Of a stretch of 64,000 bases of DNA, positions 46,540 to 60,325 are shown in pieces. A program made the position numbers and the translations under genes. Position 1 is the first letter of the stretch. Each line of letters opens with the position of its first letter. Origin of the DNA: Endomychus coccineus. Lineage: Eukaryota > Arthropoda > Insecta > Coleoptera > Endomychidae. The DNA is taken from NCBI GenBank assembly GCA_958510875.1, contig OY294068.1, positions 78,921,978 to 78,985,977 on the forward strand. Direction: 5' to 3'. The notes beneath the pieces were generated by a model that worked only from the letters and a program-made list of their open reading frames with translations, did not search any database and had not been told where the DNA came from.

Positions 46540-47225
46540 GTTCTGCTTTATGATTTCTGATTATGTGCCTCGGAAAGTGCTGCACAGTTGATTCGCAGAA
46601 GTAGCAAAATACCGTTTTAGTGGATGCCTTAATTTTATTATCCGGTAATTCAATATCATCACAGGTATTCAAACTGCGCACTTCTTCAGTAGATGCTTCA
46701 GCATTTTCGTTAGTATTATTCTCGAACGAAGTTAGAGATATATCCTGAAAATAATGGTTATATTTATTTGATTGTTATGTAACTATAAACAATAGCTTAC
46801 TGATGAGCTTTCACTATCAGATGGAATGTAATTAGGATCTGCTTCATAATTCATGAAACTATCATCTGCTCTATAATTGCTGCTTATCGACCCGACATTG
46901 GATTCATTCTGTAAAATAAATAAAATGACTTACTTTATGTTCGTATATAAGGAAGTTGATTATTATAATTCAGAGTACCTACCTTTACAATGCATTTTTC
47001 ATCGTGCTCATCTATACTACTCTGAGTATTATTGTCTGTGGTACATAAGCCACCAGGCGAACAAAATAATTTTGGCGAGGTCGAAGATATTTCCTAAAAT
47101 TAATGTTATTACCAATTCAATTTTTGCAAATCCTAATAGAATAGATTTACTGAATATTTGTCGCTCTCAGAAAGATTGGAATTAGTACAACCTACATCTG
47201 TAGACTGGTTATGAGCAACTTCGTC
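46536..47225 (-). pseudogene. Zinc-finger gene 5' exons, unit A
   Basis: Four exons with clean borders on the minus strand: 47225-47151, 47093-46983, 46908-46801 and 46744-46536. They encode acidic Ser-rich sequence (ADPNYIPSDSESSS) and end in a Cys2-His2 unit CYFCESTVQHFPRHIIRNH closely similar to the finger of the recombinase gene at 3641-6100. The frame stops four codons after the ATG of the DUF7869-like gene, which overlaps it in another frame. The recombinase part is missing; either a truncated third copy or a separate small gene. Confidence 0.55.
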
Positions 47226-48020
47226 CTAAAAATACTCTATAGATATATCTTTAGTAGAGGGTAAATTTGGGCGACTTTGAACAAAATTAGTAACCTCTTT
47301 CGTATTTACATCAATAGTTTTTGTGGACTAATTGACAAACCACAATGACCTATCAAACAATCCATTTACCCACGCAAACGTTAGGGCGCCAAGTAGTGAA
47401 CTGAATCGGTTATGAAAATACTTCATTATTCAGAGGAAGAACAATCATCAATAAGAGAAACAACTAAACCTAACTTACCTTCAAAATTCTTACACAAAGT
47501 AATAAGAATATAGCTCCTGCTCCTAGTATCCATCACTAAACAATAAGATACGCACATTTGATATTTGCAAACTGCGAAGAAATGATGAAATCTCGAATTA
47601 AATATAATAGACGATAGCGTCGTACAGTATTGAAATATGGCAACATGGCATGAGGTCGTAATGAGTCCAGAATGTTGGTATTTCGAATAAAAATTAATAT
47701 ATCTGACGCCACAATCATCGCAGTTTGGTGAGATGTACCAATATTCTATAATTGGTGAGGGAATGTTCATCATAAATCTCAGGTAGAGAAATTAAATTGC
47801 TAGATATCGCCAGAAGTAGTGACCTGTGTGAATATACACAATCAAGACAAACGCTAGCGCTACTTCTTCTAGGTAAGGCCATAAGGTTATGGAATGACGC
47901 CTTAATGTTCAAAGATGTATATATATATATATATATATATATGTTTCTTCTTAGGTATATATATATATATATATATATACATATATATTCTTTTGTTGAT
48001 ATTCTTGAACCATTTGTACT

Positions 48021-48840
48021 ATTTGTATGTTTTCTTGGTATATTGGTTCATATATATACTGATAATGAAATAAAAATTCTGTTTTGACGTTTCGACAATG
48101 TTTATTGCCTTTATCAAAATTGTTAATTGAATTAGTGTTTCCATGTAATTTAGAAAAGAATAGATGATTTCGATTAATGAAATTCGTCTGCAGCCGACTT
48201 GTGTTTTAAGATCCAATTAAAACTGCAGAAAACATTGGATCGGTTGTGTGTGAAAGAGTAATGTATGGCTAATTACAATTTGAAATAGATTGAATTTGAT
48301 TAAATACAAGACATTTTAAGATTGTACAATTATAAATATCTATGAATTATTGTATGAATTAGTTATTCTATGATAAGCATTTCAGATCTATCATAATCAA
48401 CTATTCCAGTTTAACAATTTTGAGGTTAAATTCCATAGAATTATCTTAAACTGGAATAGTTGATTATGATAGATCTGAAATGCTTATCATAGAATAACTA
48501 ATTCATACAATAATTCATAGATATTTATAATTGAACAATCTTAAAATGTCTTGTATTTAATCAAATTCAATCTATTTCAAATTGTAATTAGCCATACATT
48601 ACTCTTTCACACACAACCGATCCAATGTTTTCTGCAGTTTTAATTGGATCTTAAAACACAAGTCGGCTGCAGACGCATTTCACTAATCGAAATCATCTAT
48701 TCTTTTCTAAATTACATGGAAACACTAATTCAATTAACAATTTTGATTAAAGCTATAAACATTGTCGAAACGTCAAAACAGAATTTTTATTTCATTATCA
48801 GTATATATATGAACCAATATACCAAGAAAACATACAAATA
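48021..48840. repeat. PLE family B palindrome, unit B
   Basis: Copy of 43429-44248, same arms and spacer. Confidence 0.8.
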
Positions 48841-49258
48841 TATATATATATATATAGACATTTCACTTATAACCATTTTTGAGTAAAACGCAAAAAACCT
48901 GCCTAGAGCTTATAACTCGATCAATCAACTTGAAATTTTGATAGAAATTTGCTATAATGTTTTTAATGATATTAGAGTTTTATTCAGAAATGTCTGATTT
49001 ATTATTAACAAGAAAATTTGTTTAAAAAATGACACATGTCTGCTTTTGCAGCTGAGCCTTGCACATGTCTGCTTATGCATCTGAGTGAACTCCAATTATC
49101 TGAGTTTGCATCTTATGATAATAGTGGAAACACCAATAATATTACGGCAGGCTATAAAATTTGGTATTGACATAAAAAAAACATCAAGAAGTATAATTGA
49201 AAAATTTGTTCATTATTTTTTCAGCAGCTATACAGGTATAGCAAAAAAATTAACAGAA

Positions 49259-51131
49259 CTAAACTCTGAATGCGTCGTCTTCAGCATCTGTTAGAATAAC
49301 TATATCCTCATCCTCATCCAGCTGATTTTCTACTGCTGCTTCTCTTTCAAATGCGTTTCTGAAGTAATAAAGACGATCGTCGTTCTTCCAGTTCGCCTCA
49401 TAATGTTTGGCTAACAACGTTGATATGCTCTTGATTTTGTCGGGCTTCAGAATTCTATCCACACAAAGATTCTGTTGTAAATTTATTTGAGTAATCTGCT
49501 TACCCCTCTTACAGATGCCCCTTGCAACAGCAACATCATTCTTATAGTATGGTTCACCTCTGACAAGAACAGATCCACTGGCGGATTTGGAAAAAATTAG
49601 CCTTTTAGATGGTTGAAAACGGAAATGCCAAGAGGCAGGAAGTTTAAGAACTTTTTTCACCTCCCCTTCCCAGTCAAAGACTGAGTAGTCTTCTCCCATC
49701 TTTAACACAGTTGAAAACTCTTTAATAATATTAATGTACGTTTCTGGATCAATTACGGTGGTACATTTTTTAATTTTTTTCTCTATCTGGCCAAATACTC
49801 GGTCAGGAGGAAGAAACGAATGACCGACTATTGGAAATAACAGTTCTAGGCGATTTATGTGAGGTGGAGAACAGCACTGCAGCCAGTATTGGGCCATTCC
49901 AACCATCGTGCTGTTCTTGTTCTGCTCTTCACAACCATCGGCTACTAACCGTACTACTTCTACCTCTTCATGAAAGGTGAAATTTTGTAATGCATAAAAA
50001 ACTGCGGACACTATCTCATCTGAGCTTCTGTCCATATAAATGATTTTACAGTTTCAGGATTGAGTTTTGATTTTGAATGCCGTGCTACCAACGTAAAATT
50101 GTATAGGTTTATCTGCATGCTGAAGTAACAGGATTATTTTCTTTTAATAAATCATAGAACGCATTACTACGCAGTTTGTGTACTCGCTGTTCCGTCATTA
50201 TCCTCCCTTTTTCTTCTGGATCGGTGATTTTTTAAATTCTTTCTGAAAATTGTAGGCGTTTTGAACACACATCAACCTTTGGAGATCCAAACCCAATGTT
50301 GTATTGTCTTACAAAAATATTTCTAAAAAAACACTCTTTTACTTTAAGGTGTTCTTCTACCCCAGAATTGTACATCTGCCACAATTTGATTATATTTAAT
50401 TCACAGGGTAAGTATCGTCTAATGATTGTTTTATTTCTTGCATAGTGCGTTTCACAGCAATTTAAAGATTCGATGAAAGTTTTTATTGCCTGTCGCGTAA
50501 AAATTGTTTTATGTGAAACTCTATCACCGCCTCTTCTTTCTTCTGCCAAAACTCCGGTTCTGTGGTATTCCTTCAATATTCTCTGAACTCGATTTTTTCC
50601 AACACCAAGTATTTCCAGGAATGTTTTTTTGCACACAGGAATCGCCCGTCTCAAAGTTTCAACGGTATACTTCACACTGACCGACTTTGGTTTATTTTTT
50701 ACATTTTCTTTAATAATTGAATTAAGAATTATTCTTTTACCCAGCTTTTTTGGTTTATTTGTCACACAATGCTTCAAGACAAACATATCCTGATACGTTT
50801 TGGCTTTCTTGTGGTAAAAATCTTCATTGAATTTTCTTATTTCTGTCAAAGTTAGTGTGGAACATTGCAATGTTTTTATTTTATGTCCGCATGTGGGAAA
50901 TTGAGGCAGGCTCCTCCGAGAGTACCTGCAAACATAAAATTTATGTTTATTTAATAAACATATTGTTCAACTGCTATTAAACACATTATTCAATTGATTT
51001 AAATCATGAAAACTTTGAAAAGAAACTAACCTCAGAGTCTTGGCTTTCTCTCTTTTCCATTCTTGCTTATTTGCCATTCTTTTTCTGCCTTTTCCACTAG
51101 GACTTGGTTCAATATTACTATCGCGATCCAT
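49259..51131 (-). pseudogene. DUF7869-like gene, unit B
   Basis: Same exon structure and the same lesions as the unit A copy, so the gene was dead before duplication. Protein-level differences noticed: Asn for Tyr in the PPHIYRLELL segment and Leu for Met in STLTMTEIRK. Confidence 0.6.
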
Positions 51132-51817
51132 GTTCTGCTTTATGATTTCTGATTATGTGCCTCGGAAAGTGCTGCACAGTTGATTCGCAGAAGTAGCAAA
51201 ATACCGTTTTAGTGGATGCCTTAATTTTATTATCCGGTAATTCAATATCATCACAGGTATTCAAACTGCGCACTTCTTCAGTAGATGCTTCAGCATTTTC
51301 GTTAGTATTATTCTCGAACGAAGTTAGAGATATATCCTGAAAATAATGGTTATATTTATTTGATTGTTATGTAACTATAAACAATAGCTTACTGATGAGC
51401 TTTCACTATCAGATGGAATGTAATTAGGATCTGCTTCATAATTCATGAAACTATCATCTGCTCTATAATTGCTGCTTATCGACCCGACATTGGATTCATT
51501 CTGTAAAATAAATAAAATGACTTACTTTATGTTCGTATATAAGGAAGTTGATTATTATAATTCAGAGTACCTACCTTTACAATGCATTTTTCATCGTGCT
51601 CATCTATACTACTCTGAGTATTATTGTCTGTGGTACATAAGCCACCAGGCGAACAAAATAATTTTGGCGAGGTCGAAGATATTTCCTAAAATTAATGTTA
51701 TTACCAATTCAATTTTTGCAAATCCTAATAGAATAGATTTACTGAATATTTGTCGCTCTCAGAAAGATTGGAATTAGTACAACCTACATCTGTAGACTGG
51801 TTATGAGCAACTTCGTC
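51128..51817 (-). pseudogene. Zinc-finger gene 5' exons, unit B
   Basis: Copies of the four exons at 46536-47225 with the same splice borders and no difference noticed. Confidence 0.55.
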
Positions 51818-52195
51818 CTAAAAATACTCTATAGATATATCTTTAGTAGAGGGTAAATTTGGGCGACTTTGAACAAAATTAGTAACCTCTTTCGTATTTC
51901 GAACGAATGCGACAAATGCATTTATCACCATGCAGCAAGTTCCTCTATTGGTGATAGTTCTCACCGTTCCAGAACATTGAACAGCCTTAAGGTGCGCGTA
52001 TCCAACTATTCACCAGAATTCATTATCACAAAAGCTTGCAAATTGCAACTGTCTGTTATGGTGTGTAGGCATGTCTCCACTGAACAAATATTTGCCACAA
52101 ACAGTATGTTTGCAAAAAAGTTTAGAAACATTTCGCGTATTTTTTCTTCAGATAAGCACCTTTAGGCCTGGTGCCGACATGCAGCCTTGATAAAA

Positions 52196-52490
52196 ATCCG
52201 GCTACTCACTACGCGAGTACTTGCTCCTTGGCAAGTACAATAACAATAGACTTGAAAAATGACAGTTTTGACATTTTTCCGTTGCGATATGAAAGAACCA
52301 AGTATCTAGGAAGACATCTCCTCTATTCTTGTATTTTTTCGAATTCTATTGTTTAATAGCAACTTGTCATAGCAACAAATGCAGCAGCATCTTCAGTTTC
52401 GTTCGTTTCCGTGATGATCGACACTGTACAGGAGATTACAATCACTAGTAATCACTACTTGACGAGTTACTTAGCAAGTAGCCGGTTTAA
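52196..52490. repeat. Possible MITE with CCGGCTACT ends
   Basis: ATCCGGCTACTCACTACGCG at 52196 and, inverted, CAAGTAGCCGGTTTAACG near 52476-52492, about 290 bases apart. Match is good only over about 12 bases with related AAGTAC motifs inside. No target duplication is clear. Confidence 0.35.
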
Positions 52491-53159
52491 CGTTCAGTTT
52501 GTCTCAATATGTAAGTGATGAATGGCAGTCGCATGTGCGCGCTCTAATATAATTTTATGGTCACCCCCAAACAAACTATTGTACAACGAAATCTGCGTGT
52601 TGGCCCCAGCCTCAAAGGCGAATGTATTTGGTCACCTATCCAAGGCCATATCACTTCCACTGTGGTTGGATTGGATAAAACGGCAAAATATTAGTATATT
52701 TAATTTATTGAATGAAATGAACAATATGAGCAGTAAACGTTCATTATAAGCTATATAAAATGTTCAAAGTCACACAAATCTAGTAATATAATCTACATAT
52801 TTTTGAGAGATATTTTATTTCAACATATAAATTTGAACAACTTACTGGTCTAAAAATAGGAGGCGAAAGTGGCCTATTGCAGAACCAATTGCCATTTCTA
52901 ACACGAGCCTCCTTAATTTCATACTAAAAATACGATAATAAACAGTAGGCAAACAAAAAATAGAGCGAAATGTTAAACTTACATAGCTTGACGGAAATTT
53001 AAAAGGATTGGGGTTCCTCCTGGGAAATAAAATGGAATTTCACCTACAAATAAATCGTAGATATAAGATTTCGCAAATCAAACTGTATAAGCAAGAATAG
53101 AGGTAGATTTATTCCAAGCTATTGCGTATATAACTTGAATTATAAACATTCATTCATAG

Positions 53160-53755
53160 GAAATACAATACGTGGATAAAGGGAACTTTAGTGGTTCTAA
53201 ATCAGCCATAATTAACGGGTCTATCGCCTTTCGTTATTAAGTTACAGGGTGCATGTTTTATGATTTTGACCAACTCTTTCTTTGATCATAAATTTTGAAC
53301 CACACGGTATAACTAACTTGTACTTGGTGGTAGTGATAGCACTATTAGAATACAAATTATGAAAGTATTCGATTCTTGCGTGTATTAGGATGCATCCAAT
53401 TCTTATTGAAGTAGTCGAATACTCCTGTATTCGAATAATCATTCGACTCTCGAAAGTATTCTAATTCGAAGTATTCGATTCTCTGCATTCGAATCTCCCG
53501 GCACTAATCAGATTTTAATTATCATGCTACGTATGTTATTAATACATTAAAAACATTGTCTTTCCTTATTGCGGAACTGGATTTGAATTTTGATTATACA
53601 GATTATTAAGTAAGGTGAGTAAAATATGTTGACCAGTCGAGTTAGTTATACCGGGTGGTTTGAAAGTTATGATCAATATGTATCTTAATAACGAAAGGCG
53701 ATAGACTCATCACTTATGGTTGATTTATAACCACTTTCATTTATATCAGTAAACT
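53160..53755. repeat. Inverted repeat of about 120-150 bases
   Basis: 53187-53312 and 53628-53750 are diverged reverse complements; the best block is GTCTATCGCCTTTCGTTATT (about 53219-53238) and its inverse near 53691-53711. The 315-base middle has no ORF. Foldback or MITE shape. Confidence 0.6.
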
Positions 53756-55056
53756 CATCTACACTTCCCTATGAATCATCCCGTATTAGTGTCTAGGTCC
53801 ATATTATCGGTCAAACCTAGACAATAAAGTTATCTTCACAAAACTACTAATATTTTCTGATTAGTTTCGATACCTATGAACAACAACACTCATTACTTCT
53901 AGTGAGAATTACTTACTATTATATTGAGAAAAACATCCAATTCAAAGCATTTCTTAGTCATGTTTTTCAATTTAAAGTAATGGTGGTTCACGTTTGGTCA
54001 TTAATCAATTAAAAAACACTGTATAAAAGAAGAGGGAATTAATGTCACTTCCACAAGTTTCAGATTAAGCAGAACCATTTAAAAAGAATACCTTCATCAC
54101 AGTTACAGCAACACAATTAGATGTTGCGGTAACTACGTTCTGAATATTTGTGGATTAATAATAATTCCGAAACTAGTCGGAAAATATAGTCATTCTGTGA
54201 AAGATATAATTTTTATACCCAATTACTTATTAATTAATAACTGTTTACTACACACCTAAATGCTTTTTACTACAATCACTAGAAACTGATTCGATTCAAT
54301 ATGACATATTCGTGAATTAGACATTTTACAGCCATAGAGTAAACACTTTTCTTGTGCCCAAAGGAAAAAAAAAATGTTGTTTGAATAGTAATATATAGTG
54401 TTGTGTTAACTGATATTGAAGAAATATATCAGACATTTATAATTCATTGAAACAACTGGTGAAATTTGTTACCATTTGTGTTCTATCTTTTGGCGGTAGA
54501 ATGTTCATTCAATTCCTGAACTCTGCAACGTATGAAAATATAACCTCAAACGAAGAATTATTCAAAACTATCGTAAAGTATAATTACAATCAATACGTAA
54601 AAGAAATCTACACATAGGCTTATGAATTTGTTAAATTGTATAGATAGTTTCAATACATACCTGACCTACACAGGAAACTTTGTGAAACACCGACCACGAG
54701 GATGTAAAACATAAATGCTCTTGAATGAGCCCCGTAAATATGTAGAATGTAACAACACTGTTGGGCTACGGATAAACTGTAATGTGTATAATTCGTATAT
54801 GCAAGAGGACCTAAAGCTGCGATTTGCATGATGAAATATTCATTCGGATGATTCAAGGATCGTGATTTAGTTGGAGTACCTAAAGATATGAACTTATCTG
54901 AAAATCTAAATTAAAAGTCTATCATTTTTGACCAGATTCGACATCTTTATTAAAATCTAGTCCAATATACACGAAGAAAACTTATGTATTTCCACTCCTT
55001 CCAGCAGATGACTTATTGCTGCACCATATGAAGGATGACCTATGTATAGTGGGATG

Positions 55057-55059
<3 letters not shown>

Positions 55060-55104
<45 letters not shown>
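55060..55104. repeat. (TA)n microsatellite
   Basis: Left border of the first short PLE-A unit. Confidence 0.95.
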
Positions 55105-55107
<3 letters not shown>

Positions 55108-55387
55108 CTGGATTCTCGGGTATTGATCCGCGTTGTGTGGTTTCGGTCCTCAAAAGGACCAATTTCACGACGTTTCGGCAAAGTCGCATTTTTGCCATCT
55201 TCAGGTGATTCGACCGTAGAGTCTGGAAAATCTAGGCGAACTCTACGAGTCGAATCACCTGAAGATGGCAAATGCGACTTTGCCGAAACGTCGTGAAATT
55301 GGTCCTTTTGAGGACCGAAACCACACAAGGCGGATCAATACCCGAGAATCCAGTTCTACACATTACGTCCGCGAGAACCTAAGAAGA

Positions 55388-55390
<3 letters not shown>
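55103..55390. mobile_element. Short head-to-head PLE-A unit 1
   Basis: Left arm 55103-55240 (minus), from AGTTCGCC at the predicted transcript start to the short 3' end. Right arm 55250-55390 (plus), starting further in at TCGAATCACC and reaching the long 3' end. Nine filler bases lie between. Each arm has a hammerhead-like motif (55169-55204 minus, with a longer loop, and 55259-55292 plus). Confidence 0.85.

Positions 55391-55456
<66 letters not shown>
55391..55456. repeat. (TA)n microsatellite
   Basis: Pure TA array between two short PLE-A units. Confidence 0.95.
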
Positions 55457-56028
<572 letters not shown>

Positions 56029-56471
56029 CAAATCAAAATTTATTTCTCCAATAATTACAAATTGAATATGGGATTATATTCATACGTATATACATTCATA
56101 GATTCATATATTATGTATTTGCGTTATATACTATAGTAAATTTATATAGAATTGTTTAGAAGGAAGTATAATGTGAATGCAAGTACCTTTTTGAAACAAC
56201 ATTTACATAAGCAATGCTTGTGCATAAATGTTGTTGTTACAAATTGGAGTGCGTGTATAATATAGTATAATACAGTGTTTAAACATATATATACATATTA
56301 CAATATTTATTAGGTTGCGAGAGTACAAATCTCGTTAAAATAATGATATTTTTTGAGGCATGTAATAGTACTTGTATGTTAAGACAAATATAGTAGATAT
56401 TTCGTAATGTCAGATGTTAATAAATAATTATTTATTTTCTTATTAATGGTTTTTATATTACTATGGGTTCG

Positions 56472-57780
56472 TTACCAATTAGGTGATAAGTTATAGAATC
56501 TTGGTCCTAGATAGGCTCTACATCGCTGTCCTATCGTCTTCTTTGCTATTGGGATAGTAAGATCTAGGCTACAGTTTTTACGGGTACTGTATATATGAGA
56601 TATATGTTGTCTAGAATTTTTGTGGATGTTTATTAGAATTGTTTTAATATATAGTTGTTTAATATTACATAGGTTTGCAATTTTATTTAGATATTTTGTA
56701 CTGAAACGCCAGGGCTTACCAAGTATTCTTTTCAGTAATTGATTTTGGGTTCTACTGAGAGTATCCATAATGGTACTATATGCTCCATCCCATCCTATTA
56801 TGCCGTACTGGAGTATCGATTGGGTAAGGACAAAATATACCATTTTTAAATCTGGTAGAGCTCAGAAAGTTCTCAGTTCTCGAAATACATGAAATAATTT
56901 CCTAAGTTTTTTTAGCAACATGTCAATGTGAAAGTTCTATTTTAAATGATTGTCTAATTCAATACCGAGATATTTTGTCTTCTCAGAGAATTCTATTTCA
57001 ATTGTACATTCACAGTTTTCGGTATATTTGCAGTTCCAGTTATGAAATGTTATACTTTTATACTCGGGCAGTCCACTTTTATATGAAGAAAAGGGTAACC
57101 AATAAATTTTATGAAGATTTAAAGTTAAAACATTTTTTAATAGCCATTGTTGTACCCTTTTCATCGCTGTTTCTATATTTTGTGTTCTATCTGTCAAATA
57201 TGATCTGAATAAGTGATTGCAATGGCCTCTAATACCCATATTATCCATTTTTTTAGTAGTATTTCATGGCTTACAGTATCGAATGCCTTAGCTAGATCAA
57301 GAAAAACTGCAGCACATTGCTCTCCTTTATCTAGGCTGTCATATATCTCATTTGTTAAAAGGTGTATAGCGTTCTCAGTAGATTTATTTTCTCTAAAACC
57401 AAATTGGCTGGTTGATAATAAGTTGTTATTTTCTAAATATGTCATTAGTTTATTTTTAATAATACGTTCTATTATCTTTGAGAAATTTGAGATTACTGAT
57501 ATATAGGTCTATAGATAGTGAGTTTTTGTTTATCTCCAGATTTGTATACTGGTGTGACTTAACTTTGTTTACATTTCTGAGGAAATATCCCTGTAGTCAA
57601 GATTAAATTGGTAATGTGGGTCAATATTGGTACAAAGTGATGTTCATGTGTTTGTTTTAATTCTGTATTCATATCATCTAATCCGTTTGATTCATTTTCT
57701 GGTAGATTATTTATTTCAAACTTAATTTCAGTTTCAGTAATAGGACTCAAAAATAGGCTATTTGAGGGTACTCTAGTTTT
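56472..57780 (-). pseudogene. RT domain of the APE-type retrotransposon, palm deleted
   Basis: The fingers (TSQFGFRENKSTENAIHLL, FLDLAKAFDTVSHEILL, motif A) are present. The thumb region (RVQQWLLKNVLTLNLHK) and C-terminal QYGIIGWDGAYSTIMD segment follow. At about 57165 RSYLTDRTQ runs straight into IETAMKRVQQW, so the stretch that should hold motif B and the catalytic YADD box is missing. Frames shift near 57500, 57240 and 56900. It cannot be active. Confidence 0.8.
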
Positions 57781-57966
57781 TTGTGTTCTGGGTTCATTTC
57801 ACATTTATGAAGTATTTATTAAAACTTTCACCCATTTCTTTATCTTCCTTTTCAATATTTCCTGCATGGTCCACAATACTTGAGATATTTTTTTTATTTA
57901 TGTTTTTATTTGTAGCTTTCTTAATTGTATCCCAAATTTTTCTCTTATTATTATTTGCTTCTATAA

Positions 57967-59109
57967 TTAATTTTTGAAAAAGTCTGATTTTGTTATTTTA
58001 ATTAATTTAGTTGATTTATTTCTAAATGTTGAATATTTTTGGCTAATATCTTGATTAGATGGTGATTTAATTACCTGTGTTTTTAGTTTGTCTCGTGTTT
58101 GCATTGACTTAATGATACCTTTGGTTATCCAACATTTACGTTTCCTTGTTTTACTGTTATGCGTTAGTTGTTTATTTATTATAGAATCTTTATAGAAACT
58201 ATCGATTTGATTAAATAATGCATTTGTTGCTAATTCTGGACAGTTCAGTTTCAGAATACTGTTCCATGAACAATTGTTGATAAGCTCGCTAAATTTATGT
58301 TTATTTAGTGTTTGTACATTATTCATACGTGATGGGTTTACATTTATGGTTGTATTTTTAGATTGAATAGATAAAATTGCAGCATAGTAATCCGTTATAT
58401 TTGTTTTAATTACATAACCTATCAGGTAAGTATCCTTAGGTGATTCCAGAATAATGTGGTCAATACATGTTTTAGTTATAGATGTTTCCCGAGTACAGGA
58501 ATCTATTACAGATTTGAATTCATACATACATAATACATCTAAATATTCATTAGCTAAATTGTCTGGATTCAATAGATCAATGTTAATATTTCCCACAAAT
58601 ACTTCATTTTGTGTCTGACATGTTGCTAGGTAGGTTTGTAGGTTCGATATAAAAGTTTGTTTTGAGATTGCATGGCTACGATATATAGCTGTGATACCAA
58701 AATGGCTATCAGTATTTAAAGAAAATGTTATTCTCATTGAACTAACATCCAAACAGGACAGGGTTTTGACTTCAGCATTTATATTGTTTCTTATATAGAT
58801 CATTATTCCATAATTTTTATTTAATTTATCATAATTATAATGAGTTTGGTAACCTATAATATTAAAATTTTCTGGAATCAATTGAAATGTTTCCGTTAAC
58901 GCAATAATATCAAATTGGTTTTCTGCAAATAATTTCAACATCTTGAGTTCGTCAAAGTGACATGACAAACTGCACACATTTAACTGGAATACACTCAATT
59001 CATTGCTTATGAACATAGTTTGGTTAATGTTATTCGTTTCTAATATGTAATTGTCTATATTTATTTCATTGTCTAAAGTTTCACATAATTCAACAATGTT
59101 ATTTAACAT
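57967..59109 (-). pseudogene. APE-type endonuclease and linker of ORF2
   Basis: Open for 380 codons. FQLNVCSLSCHFDEL, the Glu of IIALTETF and VFVGNINIDLL (usually GDFN) follow the exonuclease-endonuclease-phosphatase fold, and CIDHIIL holds the final Asp-His. Asn in place of Asp in GNIN suggests a lost catalytic residue. The RT begins downstream of 57966 in another frame. Confidence 0.8.
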
Positions 59110-59449
59110 TTTACTTAAGAAGAGTATAATAATTATGACTATGTGTTTGATTTAAGGAAGGCTAAGATCTTCCATTCTCCTAATACGTTGAACTTTGCTG
59201 TTTTCACTTACTCTTACAAACAATTTTGAGTTTTCAAACCAAACGTATCTAAAATATTTTTTCCCTTTAATAGTTTTATTTTTGGCATGGTATAATAATT
59301 CCTTATAATATGGTGTTAGATTCTCATTTACATGTATTTTTTTTGAGCGCTTGTTTCATATATGTTGGAAAGTAATGGGTGATGTTGTTTTGCTACTTCA
59401 AGGAAGTTATTTCTTGTTTTTAATTCTGAGAATTCAATAATTGTCTTTT

Positions 59450-60041
59450 CATCCTTTTTGTTAGACTATGGACGAAAGGCATTGTTAATTTCTGAATGTG
59501 TAATATTCAAGTTCATCGACTTACTTAGTTGTATTGTTAAATCAATTAGGTTTTCATTGACTTCTTGTGGAATTCCATCAATTTGTATTTTTGTTTTTGT
59601 TGTGGTTTTTTTCTTCACTGTCCATTTTCAGTATGGCAAATTCATTTTCTAATTTTGTATACTTTTTCTTTAATTCTTCATGATCCTTTTTTATTTTGAT
59701 GTGCTCTTCCATTATTATTTTATTTGATTTATTGAATTCATCAAACTGTTGACTGTAAAACTCTAGGGAGTCTTGAAAACCATTTAGTTTCTTTAATATC
59801 TCCGTATTTTCTTCCCGTATTGTTTATTGGTTCTTTTTTGGGCTCGTGAATTCGTAGTCTTATCGGTAGCTATTTTGCATTTCGCGCATCTCCAAGTCTT
59901 TTTTAGTTCTGATTTTTTCATTCGCCATGTGTTTTCAGGTACTCCAGCACATATAAAGTGTAATTGGCAATTACAAACGCCGCAGTTTACGGAATCACAT
60001 TCTTCTTGGATGTCTTCGTTACATTTATAACACTTTTTCAT
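59450..60041 (-). pseudogene. ORF1 with PHD-type finger and coiled coil
   Basis: Starts at ATG 60041: MKKCYKCNEDIQEECDSVNC, then CNCQLHFICAG and WRCAKCKI, a Cys4-His-Cys3 PHD pattern known from ORF1 of several insect non-LTR elements. A frame break at about 59795 is followed by Lys/Glu-rich coiled-coil sequence read in shifted frames to about 59450. It binds element RNA in related systems. Confidence 0.7.
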
Positions 60042-60229
60042 ATTTGTAAACTATCAATATTTAATTCGTTATAAAACTGGAATATTATAATTAATTAATT
60101 CAGGGGAGTTTCAGCGATGTTGTACACTCGCAACATATCAAAACTTTATCTAAAATGTCATTTGACATTTTCAATGCAGGTAGCTGAAAGCATCTCACAA
60201 TAATTCGACATTGATGATGGGTGTATTGT

Positions 60230-60325
60230 AACACATAAAGTTTGAAGAAGATGTATACAAGAGTATTTCATCAATCAAGACTAATTATATGGATGTTAAT
60301 ATGTATGGAAATGATTATAAAAGTG
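60230..60325. repeat. Rep-1 segment between two retrotransposons
   Basis: GATGTATACAAGAGTATTTC.. matches 1003-1022, and GGAAATGATTATAAAAGTG matches 1146-1163. The gypsy LTR begins exactly after AAGTG. Confidence 0.7.

Larger units (their letters stand above)
42707..47302. repeat. Tandem duplication, unit A (4596 bases)
   Basis: Bases 42707-47302 recur at 47303-51894. Only about four substitutions and one 4-base difference in a (TA)n run were noticed. TATTT occurs at the start of unit A, at the junction (47303) and after unit B (51895). Each unit contains a palindrome, a DUF7869-like pseudogene and zinc-finger exons. Confidence 0.95.
47303..51894. repeat. Tandem duplication, unit B (4592 bases)
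   Basis: Second copy of 42707-47302, same orientation, no spacer. Noticed differences: a TA run four bases shorter, an A/T at 45265 against 49857, a T/A at 46257 against 50849 and a T/C near 44879 against 49471. The identity implies a very recent event, or two haplotypes assembled in tandem. Confidence 0.95.
51895..55059. other. Mostly non-coding stretch
   Basis: No gene recognised. It contains two inverted repeats, listed separately. Short open frames here match nothing I know. Confidence 0.5.
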
